From: Necropsobacter massiliensis
GTDB taxonomy: Bacteria > Pseudomonadota > Gammaproteobacteria > Enterobacterales > Pasteurellaceae
Assembly: GCF_000827595.2 (NCBI RefSeq)
Contig: NZ_LN776183.1
Location: forward strand, 372,001 to 436,000
Reading direction: 5' to 3'
Length of the DNA stretch: 64,000 nucleotides
Part shown: positions 47,151 to 58,505 of the stretch, one piece after another
Layout of the letters: each line of letters begins with the position of its first letter
How positions within the stretch are numbered: the stretch's first letter is position 1
Made by a program: the position numbers and the translations under genes
The notes under the pieces: generated by a model
What the model was told of the DNA's origin: nothing
Seen by the model: only the letters and a program-made list of their open reading frames with translations
Databases searched by the model: none

Positions 47151-49178
47151 TTGTTTTTTTCAAAACTTATTCAGCAAAAATCGTCGTTTAATCCGTTTGT
47201 CATCAGTACAACGGTAATGCTCGTCGTTTTGCTGGTATTGGCGACATTAATTGTGCCGGAGCAAACGACATCGGTGCTAGACTGGGCAAAATCAGGGATC
47301 TTTACCAATTTCAGTTGGTTTTATATTCTGGCTTTTTCCGTCTTTCTTTGTTTTTTGTTGATTCTGTCTATCAGTAGCCTCGGTAACATCAAATTGGGCG
47401 CTGATGAAGAAGAACCCGAATTTTCATTTCCGTCTTGGGTAGCGATGCTATTTGCCGCAGGGATGGGGGTCGGTTTAATGTTCTTTGGCGTTGCCGAACC
47501 GCTGATTCACTCTTTTTCTTCAATTACGACCGGTGATGTGGAACATAAGCAGCAAGAAGCCCTCTTGCATACCTTTTTTCACTGGGGCATGCACGCGTGG
47601 GCAGTTTATGCGGTTATCGCCTTATCGCTCGCCTATTTCGGTTTTCGCTATAAGCTGCCTTTAGCCCTGCGTTCATGTTTTTATCCTTTATTAAAAGAAC
47701 GTATTAACGGTAGAGCCGGCGATATTATCGATATTATGGCGCTTATTGCTACCCTGTTTGGTATTATCACCACACTGGGATTCGGCGCCACACAATTAGG
47801 TGCCGGTTTGGAGCAGCTCGGCTGGTTAAGCCACAGTAATTTTTCAATTCAGGTGGGAATTATCATCGTGGTTATGGCGCTGGCGATTATGTCTGCGATT
47901 TCAGGTGTAGGCAAAGGGGTTAAAATTTTAAGCGAAATTAATCTCACCTTAGCGATTTGCTTGATGCTTTTCGTCTTATTTACTGGACCGACGCTGTATT
48001 TATTCGCCACCTTCAGCGACAATTTAGGCACGTATTTAAGCAATCTGATTGAACTCAGTTTTAAAACCTATGCCTATGAACCTGAAAACACTGGTTGGTT
48101 TACCGGTTGGACGATTTTATATTGGGCATGGTGGTGTTCGTGGGCGCCGTTTGTCGGTTTATTTATTGCCCGTATTTCTCGCGGTCGCACAATCCGCGAA
48201 TTTATTTTCGGCGTGTTGGCGGTACCGAGTTTATTCTGCGTATTATGGTTTACGATTTTTGGCAACAGCGCGCTATGGCTCGATTTCCATGTCGCAGGCG
48301 GTATTTTGCATGAGATGACCGCAACACCGGAAAAATTATTATTCAAATTTCTGGAATTTTTACCGTTACCCACATTAACCGGCATCGTTGCGCTACTTGT
48401 GATCTCATTGTTCTTTATTACTTCAGCGGACTCGGGTATTTATGTTTTAAACAACATGGCTTCCCGTGACAAAAGTTTGCTAGCGCCGCGTTGGCAGGCT
48501 GCAAGCTGGGGCATCTTGATCTCAATTGTAGCTATCGTTTTGCTGAAGGCCGGCGGTTTGGCTACCTTACAAACGATGACGCTGATTGTGGCACTCCCCT
48601 TCGCCGTGTTAATGCTGATTATGTGTTTCAGTTTGTGGAAAGGGCTTTCCATTGATAAAAAATATTTTGAAACGCAGATCACACCGACCAGCATATTTTG
48701 GAACGGCGATACCTGGAAAGCCCGCTTAGGTCAAATGCTGAATCAGACACAGGAGAAAGATATTTTAAAATTCCTGAAACAAACGGCATTACCTGCCATG
48801 CGCGAGCTGCGTCAGGAGTTGATTGGCGTACATAACCTGAATGTTGATGTGGTACAAGATCTTGACGCAGAAGAACCTTGTGTTGAAATTATTATCAAAA
48901 AAGAATCGATGCGTGATTTTATGTACGGTATCAAATCGGTCGGGCATGAAGTTTCCGAACAATTGATTGACGATGATCATCTGCCGCATATTCAGCACAC
49001 AATGACCTACCAGCCGATCACTTATTTCTTCGATGGCAGAACCGGTTATGATGTGCAGTATATGACTCGCAACGAACTGATCGCCGATATTTTGACCCAA
49101 TATGAACGCTATCTCAGCCTGCTGGATGACGTGGGACAGGAATTAATGGCGCATGAACAAACCGAATTAGCGGAATAA
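47151..49178 (+). CDS. betT: BCCT-family choline/betaine transporter (BetT-like)
   Basis: 675 residues, 12 hydrophobic helices plus a C-terminal cytoplasmic domain of about 150 residues as in E. coli BetT. BCCT signature GWTILYWAWWCSWAPFVGLF with the tryptophan-rich helix, AAGMGVGLMFFGVAEPL, and TSADSGIYVLNNMAS. Probably imports choline with protons; H. influenzae HI1706 is the likely counterpart. The start is a TTG at 47151 with AGGAG at 47136-47140; no in-frame ATG lies nearby, so a non-ATG start is needed. Downstream a perfect hairpin terminates it. Confidence 0.92.
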   Translation: MFFSKLIQQKSSFNPFVISTTVMLVVLLVLATLIVPEQTTSVLDWAKSGIFTNFSWFYILAFSVFLCFLLILSISSLGNIKLGADEEEPEFSFPSWVAMLFAAGMGVGLMFFGVAEPLIHSFSSITTGDVEHKQQEALLHTFFHWGMHAWAVYAVIALSLAYFGFRYKLPLALRSCFYPLLKERINGRAGDIIDIMALIATLFGIITTLGFGATQLGAGLEQLGWLSHSNFSIQVGIIIVVMALAIMSAISGVGKGVKILSEINLTLAICLMLFVLFTGPTLYLFATFSDNLGTYLSNLIELSFKTYAYEPENTGWFTGWTILYWAWWCSWAPFVGLFIARISRGRTIREFIFGVLAVPSLFCVLWFTIFGNSALWLDFHVAGGILHEMTATPEKLLFKFLEFLPLPTLTGIVALLVISLFFITSADSGIYVLNNMASRDKSLLAPRWQAASWGILISIVAIVLLKAGGLATLQTMTLIVALPFAVLMLIMCFSLWKGLSIDKKYFETQITPTSIFWNGDTWKARLGQMLNQTQEKDILKFLKQTALPAMRELRQELIGVHNLNVDVVQDLDAEEPCVEIIIKKESMRDFMYGIKSVGHEVSEQLIDDDHLPHIQHTMTYQPITYFFDGRTGYDVQYMTRNELIADILTQYERYLSLLDDVGQELMAHEQTELAE

Positions 49179-49183
49179 GTAAA

Positions 49184-49218
49184 AATGAAACTGTGAATGT
49201 TATCTTCACAGTTTCATT
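49184..49218 (+). terminator. Long perfect hairpin after the BCCT gene
   Basis: 14-bp stem AATGAAACTGTGAA (49184-49197) / TTCACAGTTTCATT (49205-49218), 7-nt loop. A-rich 5' and T-rich 3' flanks inside the stem allow termination, possibly both ways. Confidence 0.75.
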
Positions 49219-49293
49219 ATCAACGTTCTTTAGGTTGGAAAGTATAAACGAGAAAAACTATCGGTTTTTGCACCGCACTTTTTATTGCGGCAT

Positions 49294-50715
49294 TTATCCC
49301 AACAATCGCACACCATATTCATACACTTGTTGCAATAATGCCAGTTTTTCAGGCTGCTCGGCATATTCTTCCACCAAATGCTGTAAACTTTGCTGAAATT
49401 CCACCGCACTTTTTTCCAGTTTCTGCCAGCGATATTTATCCCATTTTACTTGCTCGGCACGGGTTAAGGTTTTATAAAAATGTCTGGCGCGGTAATGGAA
49501 TAACAATTCCGGAATACGTTGATCCTGAAAGGTTAAACCGCTGTCGGCTAATTTTTCCGGCGGCAACTCGCGCAGAATTGCCATGTTATTTTTATCATTG
49601 TAATTAAAAAAGCCGCTATAAAGCTCAGTTTCTACATTATCGCTCGGTTCAAATGACCGATCATCAGTAAAAATTTCTATTACTTTCTCGCGAATTGTTG
49701 TTGAGGCACGCAGTTTTTTCAAATTTTCCAAACAGTGTTCACGGTCGATGCCTAAGCGCGCAGCGGTTTGCGGCAGCAATGTTTTTGCTGGCGCAACAAT
49801 CGGGCATTTATTGATATGCACCAGTTTTAACGGCACCGGCAGCACGCCGCGTTCTTCCAGTTCAGTTTTTTTCGTGTATAAATTCCGTTGTAATTCGACC
49901 GCACTTTTGTGCAGTAAATCGGCAATGTTACTGTCTAAATCACAGACAATCAGCGCATTTTGATTGGTCGGATGCCATGCCAACGGCGCGATCCACGTGG
50001 TATTGCCGCGATAATTGCCTAACATGCCGGAAACATGCACCAACGGTGTCATTTCTGCGGTATTAATTAGCTTTTCAATCTCTTTTTTGCCGCGATTCTC
50101 AAAAAAATACTGATACAGTTTGGGCTGCTTTCGTTTGATTAATTTCGCCATTTCAATGGTGGCGTACACATCCGCCATCGCATCATGTGCATTACTGTGT
50201 TCAATACCGTTGGCGCGCGTTAAATTTTCCAAACGAAAAGACGGCATCCCCACCTCGTCCAAAGGCCAGTGAATGCCGTCGGGGCGCAATGCATAACAGG
50301 CGCGCACCACATCCAGCAAATCCCAGCGCGAGTTGCCGTTTTTCCAGCTGTATTCGTAGGGATCAATAAAATTACGATAAAACGTATAGCGCGTCATTTC
50401 ATCATCATAACGAATATTATTAAAGCCCATTACGCAGGTATTCGGTCGGCTGAATTCTTGCAAAATTCGTGCCGCGAATTCCGGCTCGGGCAGCCCGTGC
50501 TCATTGCAATGCTGCGGCGTAATACCGGTCAGCAGCACCGCTTCCGGCGCTGGTAGATAGTCATTGGTTTGTTTACAATACAGTATCACCGGCTCGCCGA
50601 TAATATTGAAATCACTATCGGTGCGAATGCCAGCAAATTGCGCCGGGCGATCCGTCGCCGGATTGACGCCGAAACTTTCGTAGTCGTAAATAAAAAATGA
50701 AAAATCGTTGTACAT
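49294..50715 (-). CDS. sbcB: Exodeoxyribonuclease I
   Basis: 3'-5' single-strand exonuclease (ExoI) of recombination and mismatch repair. 473 residues from the ATG at 50715. DEDDh motifs: Asp11/Glu13 in FFIYDYESFG, MGFNNIRYDDEMTRYTFYRN, and SNAHDAMADVYATIEMA; the C-terminal SH3-like and helical parts end GVRLLG. An in-frame start 15 codons upstream (50760) would run into the neighbouring transporter gene and add residues absent from the family. 11 bp after the EamA gene stop, same strand. Confidence 0.95.
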   Translation of the reverse strand: MYNDFSFFIYDYESFGVNPATDRPAQFAGIRTDSDFNIIGEPVILYCKQTNDYLPAPEAVLLTGITPQHCNEHGLPEPEFAARILQEFSRPNTCVMGFNNIRYDDEMTRYTFYRNFIDPYEYSWKNGNSRWDLLDVVRACYALRPDGIHWPLDEVGMPSFRLENLTRANGIEHSNAHDAMADVYATIEMAKLIKRKQPKLYQYFFENRGKKEIEKLINTAEMTPLVHVSGMLGNYRGNTTWIAPLAWHPTNQNALIVCDLDSNIADLLHKSAVELQRNLYTKKTELEERGVLPVPLKLVHINKCPIVAPAKTLLPQTAARLGIDREHCLENLKKLRASTTIREKVIEIFTDDRSFEPSDNVETELYSGFFNYNDKNNMAILRELPPEKLADSGLTFQDQRIPELLFHYRARHFYKTLTRAEQVKWDKYRWQKLEKSAVEFQQSLQHLVEEYAEQPEKLALLQQVYEYGVRLLG

Positions 50716-50726
50716 CACAATGCGCT

Positions 50727-51602
50727 CTAAGCCAGAATAGTCTCTAAATAGAATAAACAAATAATCGACGCAATACCGAGCAGAATCCCTACTCCATTGA
50801 TTTTACTGATTTTCTCTTTAAATACTACGGCGCCGACCAAGGTGCCCAGGCAGATCACGCCAACATTCATACCGGCAAAAACCAGCGTCGGATTTTCATT
50901 AAAACTCTGATGTGCCTTGATATAAAACAGAATATTCATAAAATTCAATCCCCCCAGAATGATCCCGCCGAGCAAACTTGGGGTTGTCCATTGTGTACGT
51001 TTCAGCAATAAGTAGATAAACATCACACAGGCGGCCAGTACGAAAGCAATAAATAAGGTGGTCGGAAATGCCCCGCCCATTTTGGCAATCTGCTTGAACA
51101 GAATGTCAATCACCCCATAACCCAGCCACACCAGAATCAGGCTAACAACGCCTTTTGCTGTGCTGCCGTGCATAGTCTGAGTCGGTTTGGAAAGCAAACA
51201 AAACAGCGCGGAAAACGCCAGAATAATCCCGATTAGGCGCGATTGACTGAGCTGCTCACCGAAAATCAGAAATGCCGCCAAAATCGGCAAAAACAGTGAT
51301 AAACGCTGCGCCGCATCGGAACGCACAATCCCGGCGAATTCCACCGCCTTGGACATAATAATAAACACCGAGGGCAACAAAATCCCCAATGCGAGAAAAA
51401 TCGGCGCATGTTCGCTTTGTAGGATAAAATCGGTAAATCCTAGCCCCTTGAAATCAGGCTTCAGCAGAAAATACGCCAAAGAAAGTGCTACAATATAATT
51501 AAACGCAATCGCTTGTTCAATCACAATATTTTTCTTACGCGCCACTTTTAACAACACGGAAACCGCAACACTGCAAAGAATGGCAAAAATGAGGTAGTGC
51601 AT
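50727..51602 (-). CDS. EamA/DMT-family transporter, substrate unknown
   Basis: 291 residues with ten predicted helices in two EamA repeats; typical blocks RSDAAQRLSLFLPILAAFLIFGE (first repeat end) and VFAGMNVGVICLGTLVGAVVFKEK (second repeat end). Inner membrane metabolite transporter; the substrate cannot be told. Upstream of and nearly touching sbcB, so co-transcribed. Confidence 0.85.
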   Translation of the reverse strand: MHYLIFAILCSVAVSVLLKVARKKNIVIEQAIAFNYIVALSLAYFLLKPDFKGLGFTDFILQSEHAPIFLALGILLPSVFIIMSKAVEFAGIVRSDAAQRLSLFLPILAAFLIFGEQLSQSRLIGIILAFSALFCLLSKPTQTMHGSTAKGVVSLILVWLGYGVIDILFKQIAKMGGAFPTTLFIAFVLAACVMFIYLLLKRTQWTTPSLLGGIILGGLNFMNILFYIKAHQSFNENPTLVFAGMNVGVICLGTLVGAVVFKEKISKINGVGILLGIASIICLFYLETILA

Positions 51603-51664
51603 AAATGCTCCTTTATTGATAAGAGGTTATATATTGAATAATTTATAGTTTTTGGACAAACAAT

Positions 51665-51706
51665 AAATTTCGGGTTTTATGCAATTATTGCATAACCCCG
51701 AAATTT
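51665..51706. terminator. Long palindromic hairpin downstream of mukB
   Basis: AAATTTCGGG (51665-51674) pairs with CCCGAAATTT, and TTATGCAAT pairs with ATTGCATAA inside; only a small bulge interrupts. It lies 23 bases beyond the mukB stop and ends in A/T-rich flanks. A USS (ACCGCACTT) is adjacent. Confidence 0.75.
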
Positions 51707-51728
51707 TCAACCGCACTTTTATGCGAAA

Positions 51729-54700
51729 CTACTCCGTCGCGCCGAATCCGCGTAATCCGACGACGTGGACGTGTTCCTGATTGCCGGAAATTTTACGCAC
51801 CAGTTTATACGTGGTGCCTTTTTCCGGGCTGATGTTTTCCGGTGCGGCGATGAGAAGCTGCATATCCAGACGTTCGCATAGTTCAAACAGGGTTGAAATG
51901 GATTTTGCGTCCAGACGGGCGGCTTCGTCGAGGAATAACAAGCGGCACGGCACGATATCCTTGCCGCGGATACGGCGACTTTCCTCTTCCCAGCTTTGTA
52001 CCACCATTAACAGGATAGACATCCCCGTACCAATCGCTTCGCCGGTGGACAATGCACCGCTTTCCGCACGCAACCAGCCGTCGGCACCGCGATAGACTTC
52101 CACTTCGAGATCTAAATAATTGCGGTAATCCAACAATTCTTCGCCGATAGTTTGCGCAGTGCGTTGTCCCATATCAATGTGCGGATTTAGGCGTTGATAT
52201 AATTTTGCGATAGCTTCCGAGAAGGTAATACGGTTGTCGCTGAACAGATCCTGATAATCGTCCTGATTGCCGGAAAGCGCATCCAGCAGCATGGCGTGAG
52301 TATCACGGATATTGACCACCAAACGCACGGATTTTACCTGACCGAACGCAATATTCTGCAATCCTTGATTCAACATGCGGATACGATTTTGTTCGCGCTG
52401 AATGGTTTTACGCATAATATTCGCCACGCTTTCGGCGCTGATCGCCAATTTTTTCTCACGCCCGGTTAATTCGTCGGTTAAGCGGGAAAGCTCGATTTCC
52501 ATTTGTTCAATCGCATCAATCGGATCATCGGTTTTGATGATGTCTTGGCGGATACGTTCGCGCAAATGCTGATATACCGCGATAAAGAACCGCACTTTGT
52601 TTTCCGGTTTACGGCTGTCTTCGGAAATGCGCAATGCGTCGCGCAAATATTCGTTGTCGGCGACCGCCGTACGTAATGCCCCCAAGGCTTTATCCGACAT
52701 GGAACGCAGCTCGTCCGCCGATAAATACGCCAGTTCGCGGCGGTTTAGGCGTTTTTCCACATCACTGTTGCGCGATAAACGCAATACCGCACACCAGCTG
52801 GCTTTGGCGGCAACCACCAGTTCGCGCTGGGTTTTGTAATCACGTTCCGCTTTGCGGATCCGACGGTTGAGGTTTTCGCTTTCGCTTTCAATTAAGGTTA
52901 ATTGTTTTTCAATATAAGTGCGCCGCTGGCGGCTGATGGACAACTGCTGCGATAATTCATCGCGGCGCGCTCTGGCTCGTTCTTCCGCACCGTCGTCAGC
53001 ACGCACGCCGAGTTGACTGATTTCGTCAATCAGTTCATTCAGCATTTTATTTTTTTCTTCATAGGCACTACGCAGTTCAATATAAACCTGATTGTACTGG
53101 GTGAAACGAACTTGTTTCTGGCGTACCTGTTCGCGCTGCTGTTCCCGCTGCTGCTGTACCTGCTCCAGTCTGGCGCGCAGTTGTTCGTTCAGTTCGGAGG
53201 TTTCCGATTTTACCGTTTCCTCATAACTGAAGTGATTTTTACGCTGTGCCACATCAGCCAAGGCAAAAACACGCTGTTGCAGTTGTTTTTGCCGGCTGAG
53301 CGCCTGTTCGTAATCGGCTTTCAAACGTTCATAATTTTCCGGATCGCTTTGCAGCGTATTGGCAATCGGTTCCAGTTGTGACAACGTCTCGCCGTGTCGG
53401 CGAATAAAAATCTCATCCTGTTCTGCCGCATCCAGCTGTTCACGACATTCGTCAATACGATCCGGCAAATCGTCATCGGCAAGTAAGCCCAGCTGCGGAA
53501 CAAGTTTGTTCAATAACTGGATTTTTTCTTTGGTGTTATCAAGGCGAAGGCGAATTTGCTGTTCATCACTGGCAAGCTGATTGAGTTCACGCTCGATATC
53601 TGTACGTTCACGGTTAATTTCCGCCATTCGCGTTTCCGGGTTCGGCTGGAATGCTAAGGCTAAATGCAGACCAACGAACTGACCGAAATGCTCGTGCAAG
53701 CGCTGACATTTCTGTACCTCAAAAGCGCGTTGGGCATACTGCTCCGCCACTTCTTCGCGCTGTAACTGTAAGGCGTCCAAATGCTTTTCTCGTGCAGCGC
53801 GACCGAACAGTGGAATTTCCGGGAATTTTGAATAGCGTAGTTCGCGCTCGGACACTTGAACGACAACACCCAGTTCCAATTCCTGCGCCGCTAATACGCT
53901 GTCGTCAAAAGCCGCCGGATCGCCTTCAATCAAATATAAATCGTCTGGGCAGTCTTCCAATTGTGCCAACTGTGCTTTCACCGCATTCAGATCGCGCACC
54001 ACAATGGCATGACGCGCCGGTCCATACAAGGCGGAAAAATACGGCGCATCTTCAAACGGCACATCGTCGTAAAGCTCGGACAGCAATACGCCGCCAAAAC
54101 GTTCCGCCAGCATATTTAAACGGGCATCTTCCGAACCGTCCGGCTGACTTAAGCGAGAAATTTGTTCGTCCAGTTGTTGACGTTTTTGTTCCAACTGATC
54201 ACGCTGAATCGTTAATTCGCGTTCTTTCACCAACAGGTTCTGCATGAAATTCATCACATCCTGACTGTCGGCAAATTGTTCGCCGCTTTGCTCCCGCAAC
54301 CGTTCCAGCGCTGCCTGTGCGGTCAGCCATGCCGGCGCTTTATTGGCATTGTCATGATAAAGTGCGGTCAGTTGTTCGCGTTTTTGTCGCAGCGTCGAGC
54401 GGCTTTCCACTTGTTCGGACAACTCGGCATTGAGCTCTTCCAGCAGGTTTTCTTGCTCGGCATGGTAGTCTTCCAGTTCCTCTGCCGTGGCCAGCGCTAA
54501 ATCGGCGCGTTGATTAAAATCTTGCAATAAACGCACCGCACTTTGTTGCTGTGCAAGACGCTGTTCCAGCTCGTGCAGTTTGGCTCGCAGCTGCGGTGTT
54601 TGTTGCGCCTGAATGCGTTGCGTCGGATAATCGCGCAACAAGGCTTTAGCGCTTTCCCAGGCATCGTCACGCGGCAGTTCGCCGACAACGCTGCACACTA

Positions 54701-56228
54701 ACTGATAAGCTTTGTCAAACTGTGATTTCGCCGCCGCCGAAATAGACATTTTCTGCTCAAAATCCAACACGTTGTGGGTGACTTCTTCGGCTTGCTCGAC
54801 AAATTCGGCGTAATACTCATCTACGTTTTTCACCGCCAGATCTGGCAGCCCGCATAGTTGCTTGGCTTTTTCCAGCGCCTGTATCGCTTGCTGATATTGC
54901 AGCGCACGGGTTTGTTGAGCATCCAATGCCTGTTGATAGTCCGCCAGCTGACCGCGCAATTGATCCACTTCTTGCTCGGTCTGTTCAAAGCGCGCCTGAC
55001 TTTCGGCTTGTTGCTCGCCGGCTTCTTCCAGCGCAGCTTTCTGCTCTTCTAATTTTTCCCGCAATGCGGCGATATCTTCGTGATAACGGGTGATTTTTTC
55101 CTGATGACGCAGTGCATTCAGCACTAAATTCAGGTGATCTGCCGCACTTTGGTGATCCACCTCCAGCGTGCGTTCGTTTTCGGCCAGTTCCGCCGCCTCG
55201 CGGCTGAGATCCACCAGACGATGCTGCGATACATCCTGCTCCCCTTTGGCGCGATACCAATCTTTGCGGAATGTCAGCGCACTTTCAATATTACCGCGGC
55301 GTTCATTGGCATTACGCATATAATCAGACGCTACGTAGTTGGTGGTTTCGGTGATCAGATGTTTGAATAAATCACGATCCGACTGAGTAACTTTAATCGC
55401 CTCAAGGGTCATGCGGTTTTCACGCAATGCGCTTTCCATATCCTGAAAGGCTTTGCGCACGCCGAGGTTTTCCGGCAGCAGATAATCGCGTAGAGAACGG
55501 GTGATTGCACTGGAAATCCCGCCGTAGAGGGAGGCTTCAATCAGTTTATAAAATTTGCTGCGATCAGAGGAAGAACGCAGGCGCTTCGGAATAATGCCGA
55601 GATCAAACATCATAGAATGGTAATCACCGATAGAATGATATTGTTTGAACTGCGCACCGAGCGCTTCAATTTTATCTTTTAATTCGTTTAGATTGAGCAC
55701 CCGCGCCTGACGCTCACCGACGGCATCGGTAAACACCGCTGTCGGATTTAAGGATAGTTCCAAGCCCTGAATGGAAAAGGTTTTGATATCCACTTTTTTA
55801 TCGCGCCCGGCAACCTGCTGCAACCGCACCCCAACCAACACGCGCTGATGCCGGGAATTGATGGTATCCAATGCGGCATAACAGACCCCCGGACGCAATT
55901 TGCCGTGCAGACCTTTATCACGCGAGCCGCCGGTGGAGCCGGCTTCGGTGGTATTGCGAAAATGCAGTAATGTTAAATCGGGAATCAGCGCAGTCACAAA
56001 TCCCGCCATGGTGGTGGACTTACCTGCCCCGTTGCCGCCGGAAAGTGTAGTGACCAGTTCATCCAGATCAAAAGTGCGGGCAAAAAAACCGTTCCAATTG
56101 ATCAGCGTGAGCGAGCGGAATTTTCCCCGTTCCGGAGAATGACCTACCGACGCTTCAGCGCCGGATAGTGGCGTTTGTCGGTTTTCAGGCATTTGCATAT
56201 TATTTTCCAGTTCCAGCATGTCAGACAT
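51729..56228 (-). CDS. mukB: Chromosome partition protein MukB
   Basis: SMC-like condensin ATPase, 1499 residues (E. coli 1486). N-terminal Walker [13 protein letters not shown] (Lys70), long coiled coils either side of a hinge (about 660-780, [20 protein letters not shown]), C-terminal signature [12 protein letters not shown] and Walker [13 protein letters not shown]. The start adds about 33 residues before the E. coli initiation point ([18 protein letters not shown]); these are acidic and low-complexity and may be partly untranslated if a later start is used. Its ATG overlaps the mukE stop by one base (TAATG). Confidence 0.97.
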   Translation of the reverse strand: MSDMLELENNMQMPENRQTPLSGAEASVGHSPERGKFRSLTLINWNGFFARTFDLDELVTTLSGGNGAGKSTTMAGFVTALIPDLTLLHFRNTTEAGSTGGSRDKGLHGKLRPGVCYAALDTINSRHQRVLVGVRLQQVAGRDKKVDIKTFSIQGLELSLNPTAVFTDAVGERQARVLNLNELKDKIEALGAQFKQYHSIGDYHSMMFDLGIIPKRLRSSSDRSKFYKLIEASLYGGISSAITRSLRDYLLPENLGVRKAFQDMESALRENRMTLEAIKVTQSDRDLFKHLITETTNYVASDYMRNANERRGNIESALTFRKDWYRAKGEQDVSQHRLVDLSREAAELAENERTLEVDHQSAADHLNLVLNALRHQEKITRYHEDIAALREKLEEQKAALEEAGEQQAESQARFEQTEQEVDQLRGQLADYQQALDAQQTRALQYQQAIQALEKAKQLCGLPDLAVKNVDEYYAEFVEQAEEVTHNVLDFEQKMSISAAAKSQFDKAYQLVCSVVGELPRDDAWESAKALLRDYPTQRIQAQQTPQLRAKLHELEQRLAQQQSAVRLLQDFNQRADLALATAEELEDYHAEQENLLEELNAELSEQVESRSTLRQKREQLTALYHDNANKAPAWLTAQAALERLREQSGEQFADSQDVMNFMQNLLVKERELTIQRDQLEQKRQQLDEQISRLSQPDGSEDARLNMLAERFGGVLLSELYDDVPFEDAPYFSALYGPARHAIVVRDLNAVKAQLAQLEDCPDDLYLIEGDPAAFDDSVLAAQELELGVVVQVSERELRYSKFPEIPLFGRAAREKHLDALQLQREEVAEQYAQRAFEVQKCQRLHEHFGQFVGLHLALAFQPNPETRMAEINRERTDIERELNQLASDEQQIRLRLDNTKEKIQLLNKLVPQLGLLADDDLPDRIDECREQLDAAEQDEIFIRRHGETLSQLEPIANTLQSDPENYERLKADYEQALSRQKQLQQRVFALADVAQRKNHFSYEETVKSETSELNEQLRARLEQVQQQREQQREQVRQKQVRFTQYNQVYIELRSAYEEKNKMLNELIDEISQLGVRADDGAEERARARRDELSQQLSISRQRRTYIEKQLTLIESESENLNRRIRKAERDYKTQRELVVAAKASWCAVLRLSRNSDVEKRLNRRELAYLSADELRSMSDKALGALRTAVADNEYLRDALRISEDSRKPENKVRFFIAVYQHLRERIRQDIIKTDDPIDAIEQMEIELSRLTDELTGREKKLAISAESVANIMRKTIQREQNRIRMLNQGLQNIAFGQVKSVRLVVNIRDTHAMLLDALSGNQDDYQDLFSDNRITFSEAIAKLYQRLNPHIDMGQRTAQTIGEELLDYRNYLDLEVEVYRGADGWLRAESGALSTGEAIGTGMSILLMVVQSWEEESRRIRGKDIVPCRLLFLDEAARLDAKSISTLFELCERLDMQLLIAAPENISPEKGTTYKLVRKISGNQEHVHVVGLRGFGATE

Positions 56229-56959
56229 TATTCTTCTTCCCCATCATCTTGCAGTTGTTCATCGGCATCATCAGATTCTTCCGTTTTTTCCACCGCACTT
56301 TTTTCCAGTTGCAACGACGCCGGCGTTGCGGCTTCCCCATCGCGAATCAGACGTAACTGGGCTTCGCGCGGATCATCACCGGCACGCACTTCCGCGCCGA
56401 AACGAAATACCGCTTCCGAAATGGTAAATTTGCCGCCGTGCTGTTCGCCGATGGTATAAATCATGCCCAGCCGACGCAAGCGATTTAGCGCAGCACGCAC
56501 TTTTTCTGCCAGTTTTTGTTTATCCAGATCTGAACCGGAAGAACGCTGGTTTACCGCTTTCAATAATTTTGTCTCATCGGTTAAATTCAGCAGTTCGTCA
56601 TACACTTCCTGCGTGGTAAAAATGCCCTGCTGCGCCAAACGTTCCGGGCTTAAATACAAATAACACAACACTTTACCGACCAGCATTTCCAGCTCGCTTA
56701 ACACGGAACGGGCGATAAGTGTGGTGGCTTTCGGACGTAAATAGAAAAAACCTTCCGGCGCGCGAATAAGCTCCACATTATAACGACGGTAAAACTGATC
56801 CAGCTCGGATTGAAAATCCATTAAAAACGCATGCTCATCTAAATGTTCCGTGCCGATATGTCTGCCGGCGCGCAGCCGGCTGTCCACTTCCGGAAATAAC
56901 GGATTGGCAAGCGCCTGAGCTTGTTTCACGGAAATAATATCTTGAAGATTGTCTGTCAT
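56228..56959 (-). CDS. mukE: Chromosome partition protein MukE
   Basis: 243 residues (E. coli 234). Winged-helix KITE subunit bridging MukF and MukB. Conserved start of the body [41 protein letters not shown], and an acidic C-terminal tail ([20 protein letters not shown]). 12 bp after mukF; overlaps mukB by one base. Confidence 0.97.
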   Translation of the reverse strand: MTDNLQDIISVKQAQALANPLFPEVDSRLRAGRHIGTEHLDEHAFLMDFQSELDQFYRRYNVELIRAPEGFFYLRPKATTLIARSVLSELEMLVGKVLCYLYLSPERLAQQGIFTTQEVYDELLNLTDETKLLKAVNQRSSGSDLDKQKLAEKVRAALNRLRRLGMIYTIGEQHGGKFTISEAVFRFGAEVRAGDDPREAQLRLIRDGEAATPASLQLEKSAVEKTEESDDADEQLQDDGEEE

Positions 56960-56971
56960 TGGTTCATCTCT

Positions 56972-58297
56972 TTATTTATATTCATCGATCGTATGCGCCT
57001 GCACTTGCGCGCCGTGCTGGTTAATCGCTTCCCATTGCGGGTAAACGGCGGCCAAATCCGCGCTTGCCATACCCAAACGCACCGCCTGATCCACAATAAT
57101 CCGCGCCACGTCAAAATGACGTGACAATGGGTAATGTTCCAGCTGGGTTTTTAACAGCATGCTTAAATTAATTGGGCGTCCGTGTTCACGGTAGTCAATC
57201 AGTAATCCCTGCATCTGTTCAACGATTTGCTCGTGCAGATCCGCCAGACTTTCATATTGCAGCGCTTCCGGCAACTCGCCCAGCGCGTCTTCCTCCCGCA
57301 GTGCCAGTTCTTCATCGCGCAAATCGACCAAACGCTCTGCTTGCGCGATCCATAAATACCACGGATCATCAAAATAATGATGAATGGAATGGCGTAAACG
57401 CTGTGAAAAGACGCGGTTTTTATCCATATCAATTGCGGTTCGAATAAATTTATGTACGTGGCGGTCATAGCCGATCCATAAATCGATGGTCTGTTGTCCC
57501 CAGCTGATGATTCGATCAAGTTTTGCCTGCAAATCGGTAATCAGCTGGTCAATAAAATACAGGTCGCTGCGCCCGATCACACAGTTTTGAATACGCAGTA
57601 ATTGTGCCTGCAATTTATCACCTGCGGCATTTAGCGTATCTTGCAATTCGCGCAGATTGCCGGAGGTTTCGTCCAATAATTTCTCGCAACTGGCAATGGC
57701 CGCTTGCCAGTCTTTGGTTAATAATTCGGCAATTTCATCTTTAATGGTCTGTTGATTTTCGTCCATCACGCGTTGGGAAAAATCAATGCTGTCGAAAATT
57801 TCTGCCACCGAATATTTCAGCGGCGCGAATACATTGCGTCGCCAATGGTGTTCGTCGCCGTCTTCCTCCGCCGCCTCCGATGCGCGTTGAATTTCGTCCG
57901 CTACGATAGACAGCTGCACCGACAAACGCAATGCGGAAAATTCGCGTTGGCGGATATAATAATCGGATACGCCAACGCCGAGCGGGGTTAGGCGGTAAAT
58001 TGCCAGCCCTTCGGTAAACTCGCTGCTGAACCGGTTTAACAGGCGTTGTTTAACCAATTCATTGATAGCATTGTTGGCACGGGTGGAAATCGTTTCCGGA
58101 GATTGTTCGAAGGCGGCGGAAATATGGCGAAAAAGATCAATAAGATCGGTTTCCAGCAGCTCGCCGTCCAGACGTTCATTATTGTAAACGGCGATAGCAA
58201 GTAAAAAAGACAGGCGTTCTGTCGGTAAATTCAACGAGAACTCGCGCTCCCTCGCCCAAGACACTAATTCCGGGATGGTTTGTGAAGTTTCGAGCAT
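56972..58297 (-). CDS. mukF: Chromosome partition protein MukF (kleisin)
   Basis: 441 residues (E. coli 440). Kleisin subunit: N-terminal winged helix ([21 protein letters not shown]), dimerising helical middle and C-terminal winged helix that binds the MukB head ([19 protein letters not shown]). First gene of mukF-mukE-mukB. The smtA gene that precedes mukF in E. coli is absent; the operon is divergent from ttcA. Confidence 0.97.
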   Translation of the reverse strand: MLETSQTIPELVSWAREREFSLNLPTERLSFLLAIAVYNNERLDGELLETDLIDLFRHISAAFEQSPETISTRANNAINELVKQRLLNRFSSEFTEGLAIYRLTPLGVGVSDYYIRQREFSALRLSVQLSIVADEIQRASEAAEEDGDEHHWRRNVFAPLKYSVAEIFDSIDFSQRVMDENQQTIKDEIAELLTKDWQAAIASCEKLLDETSGNLRELQDTLNAAGDKLQAQLLRIQNCVIGRSDLYFIDQLITDLQAKLDRIISWGQQTIDLWIGYDRHVHKFIRTAIDMDKNRVFSQRLRHSIHHYFDDPWYLWIAQAERLVDLRDEELALREEDALGELPEALQYESLADLHEQIVEQMQGLLIDYREHGRPINLSMLLKTQLEHYPLSRHFDVARIIVDQAVRLGMASADLAAVYPQWEAINQHGAQVQAHTIDEYK

Positions 58298-58505
58298 TTC
58301 GTTTCTCTCACAACTAGATAAAAATACACATAAAATTGCGCTTGATTATACAGGATTTTTAAGGGATCTAATAGCGCGAATTTTAACGCGAAACGCGCGC
58401 AAAACGCACCGCACTTTTCTGCCGATAAAATATTTTTATTGGAAAAAACTACATTACCCCTTACTATACGCAGGCTTTTTTATTTTTAACCCCGATAGCA
58501 TTATC

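Noticed and set aside
53651-54247. 198-residue plus-strand frame
   Set aside because: Antisense to the coiled-coil part of mukB; Arg/Pro-rich chance frame.
58275-58505. 77-codon upstream extension of ttcA
   Set aside because: It overlaps the start of mukF on the other strand, and the TtcA family begins at MMTEN; the extension looks like chance.
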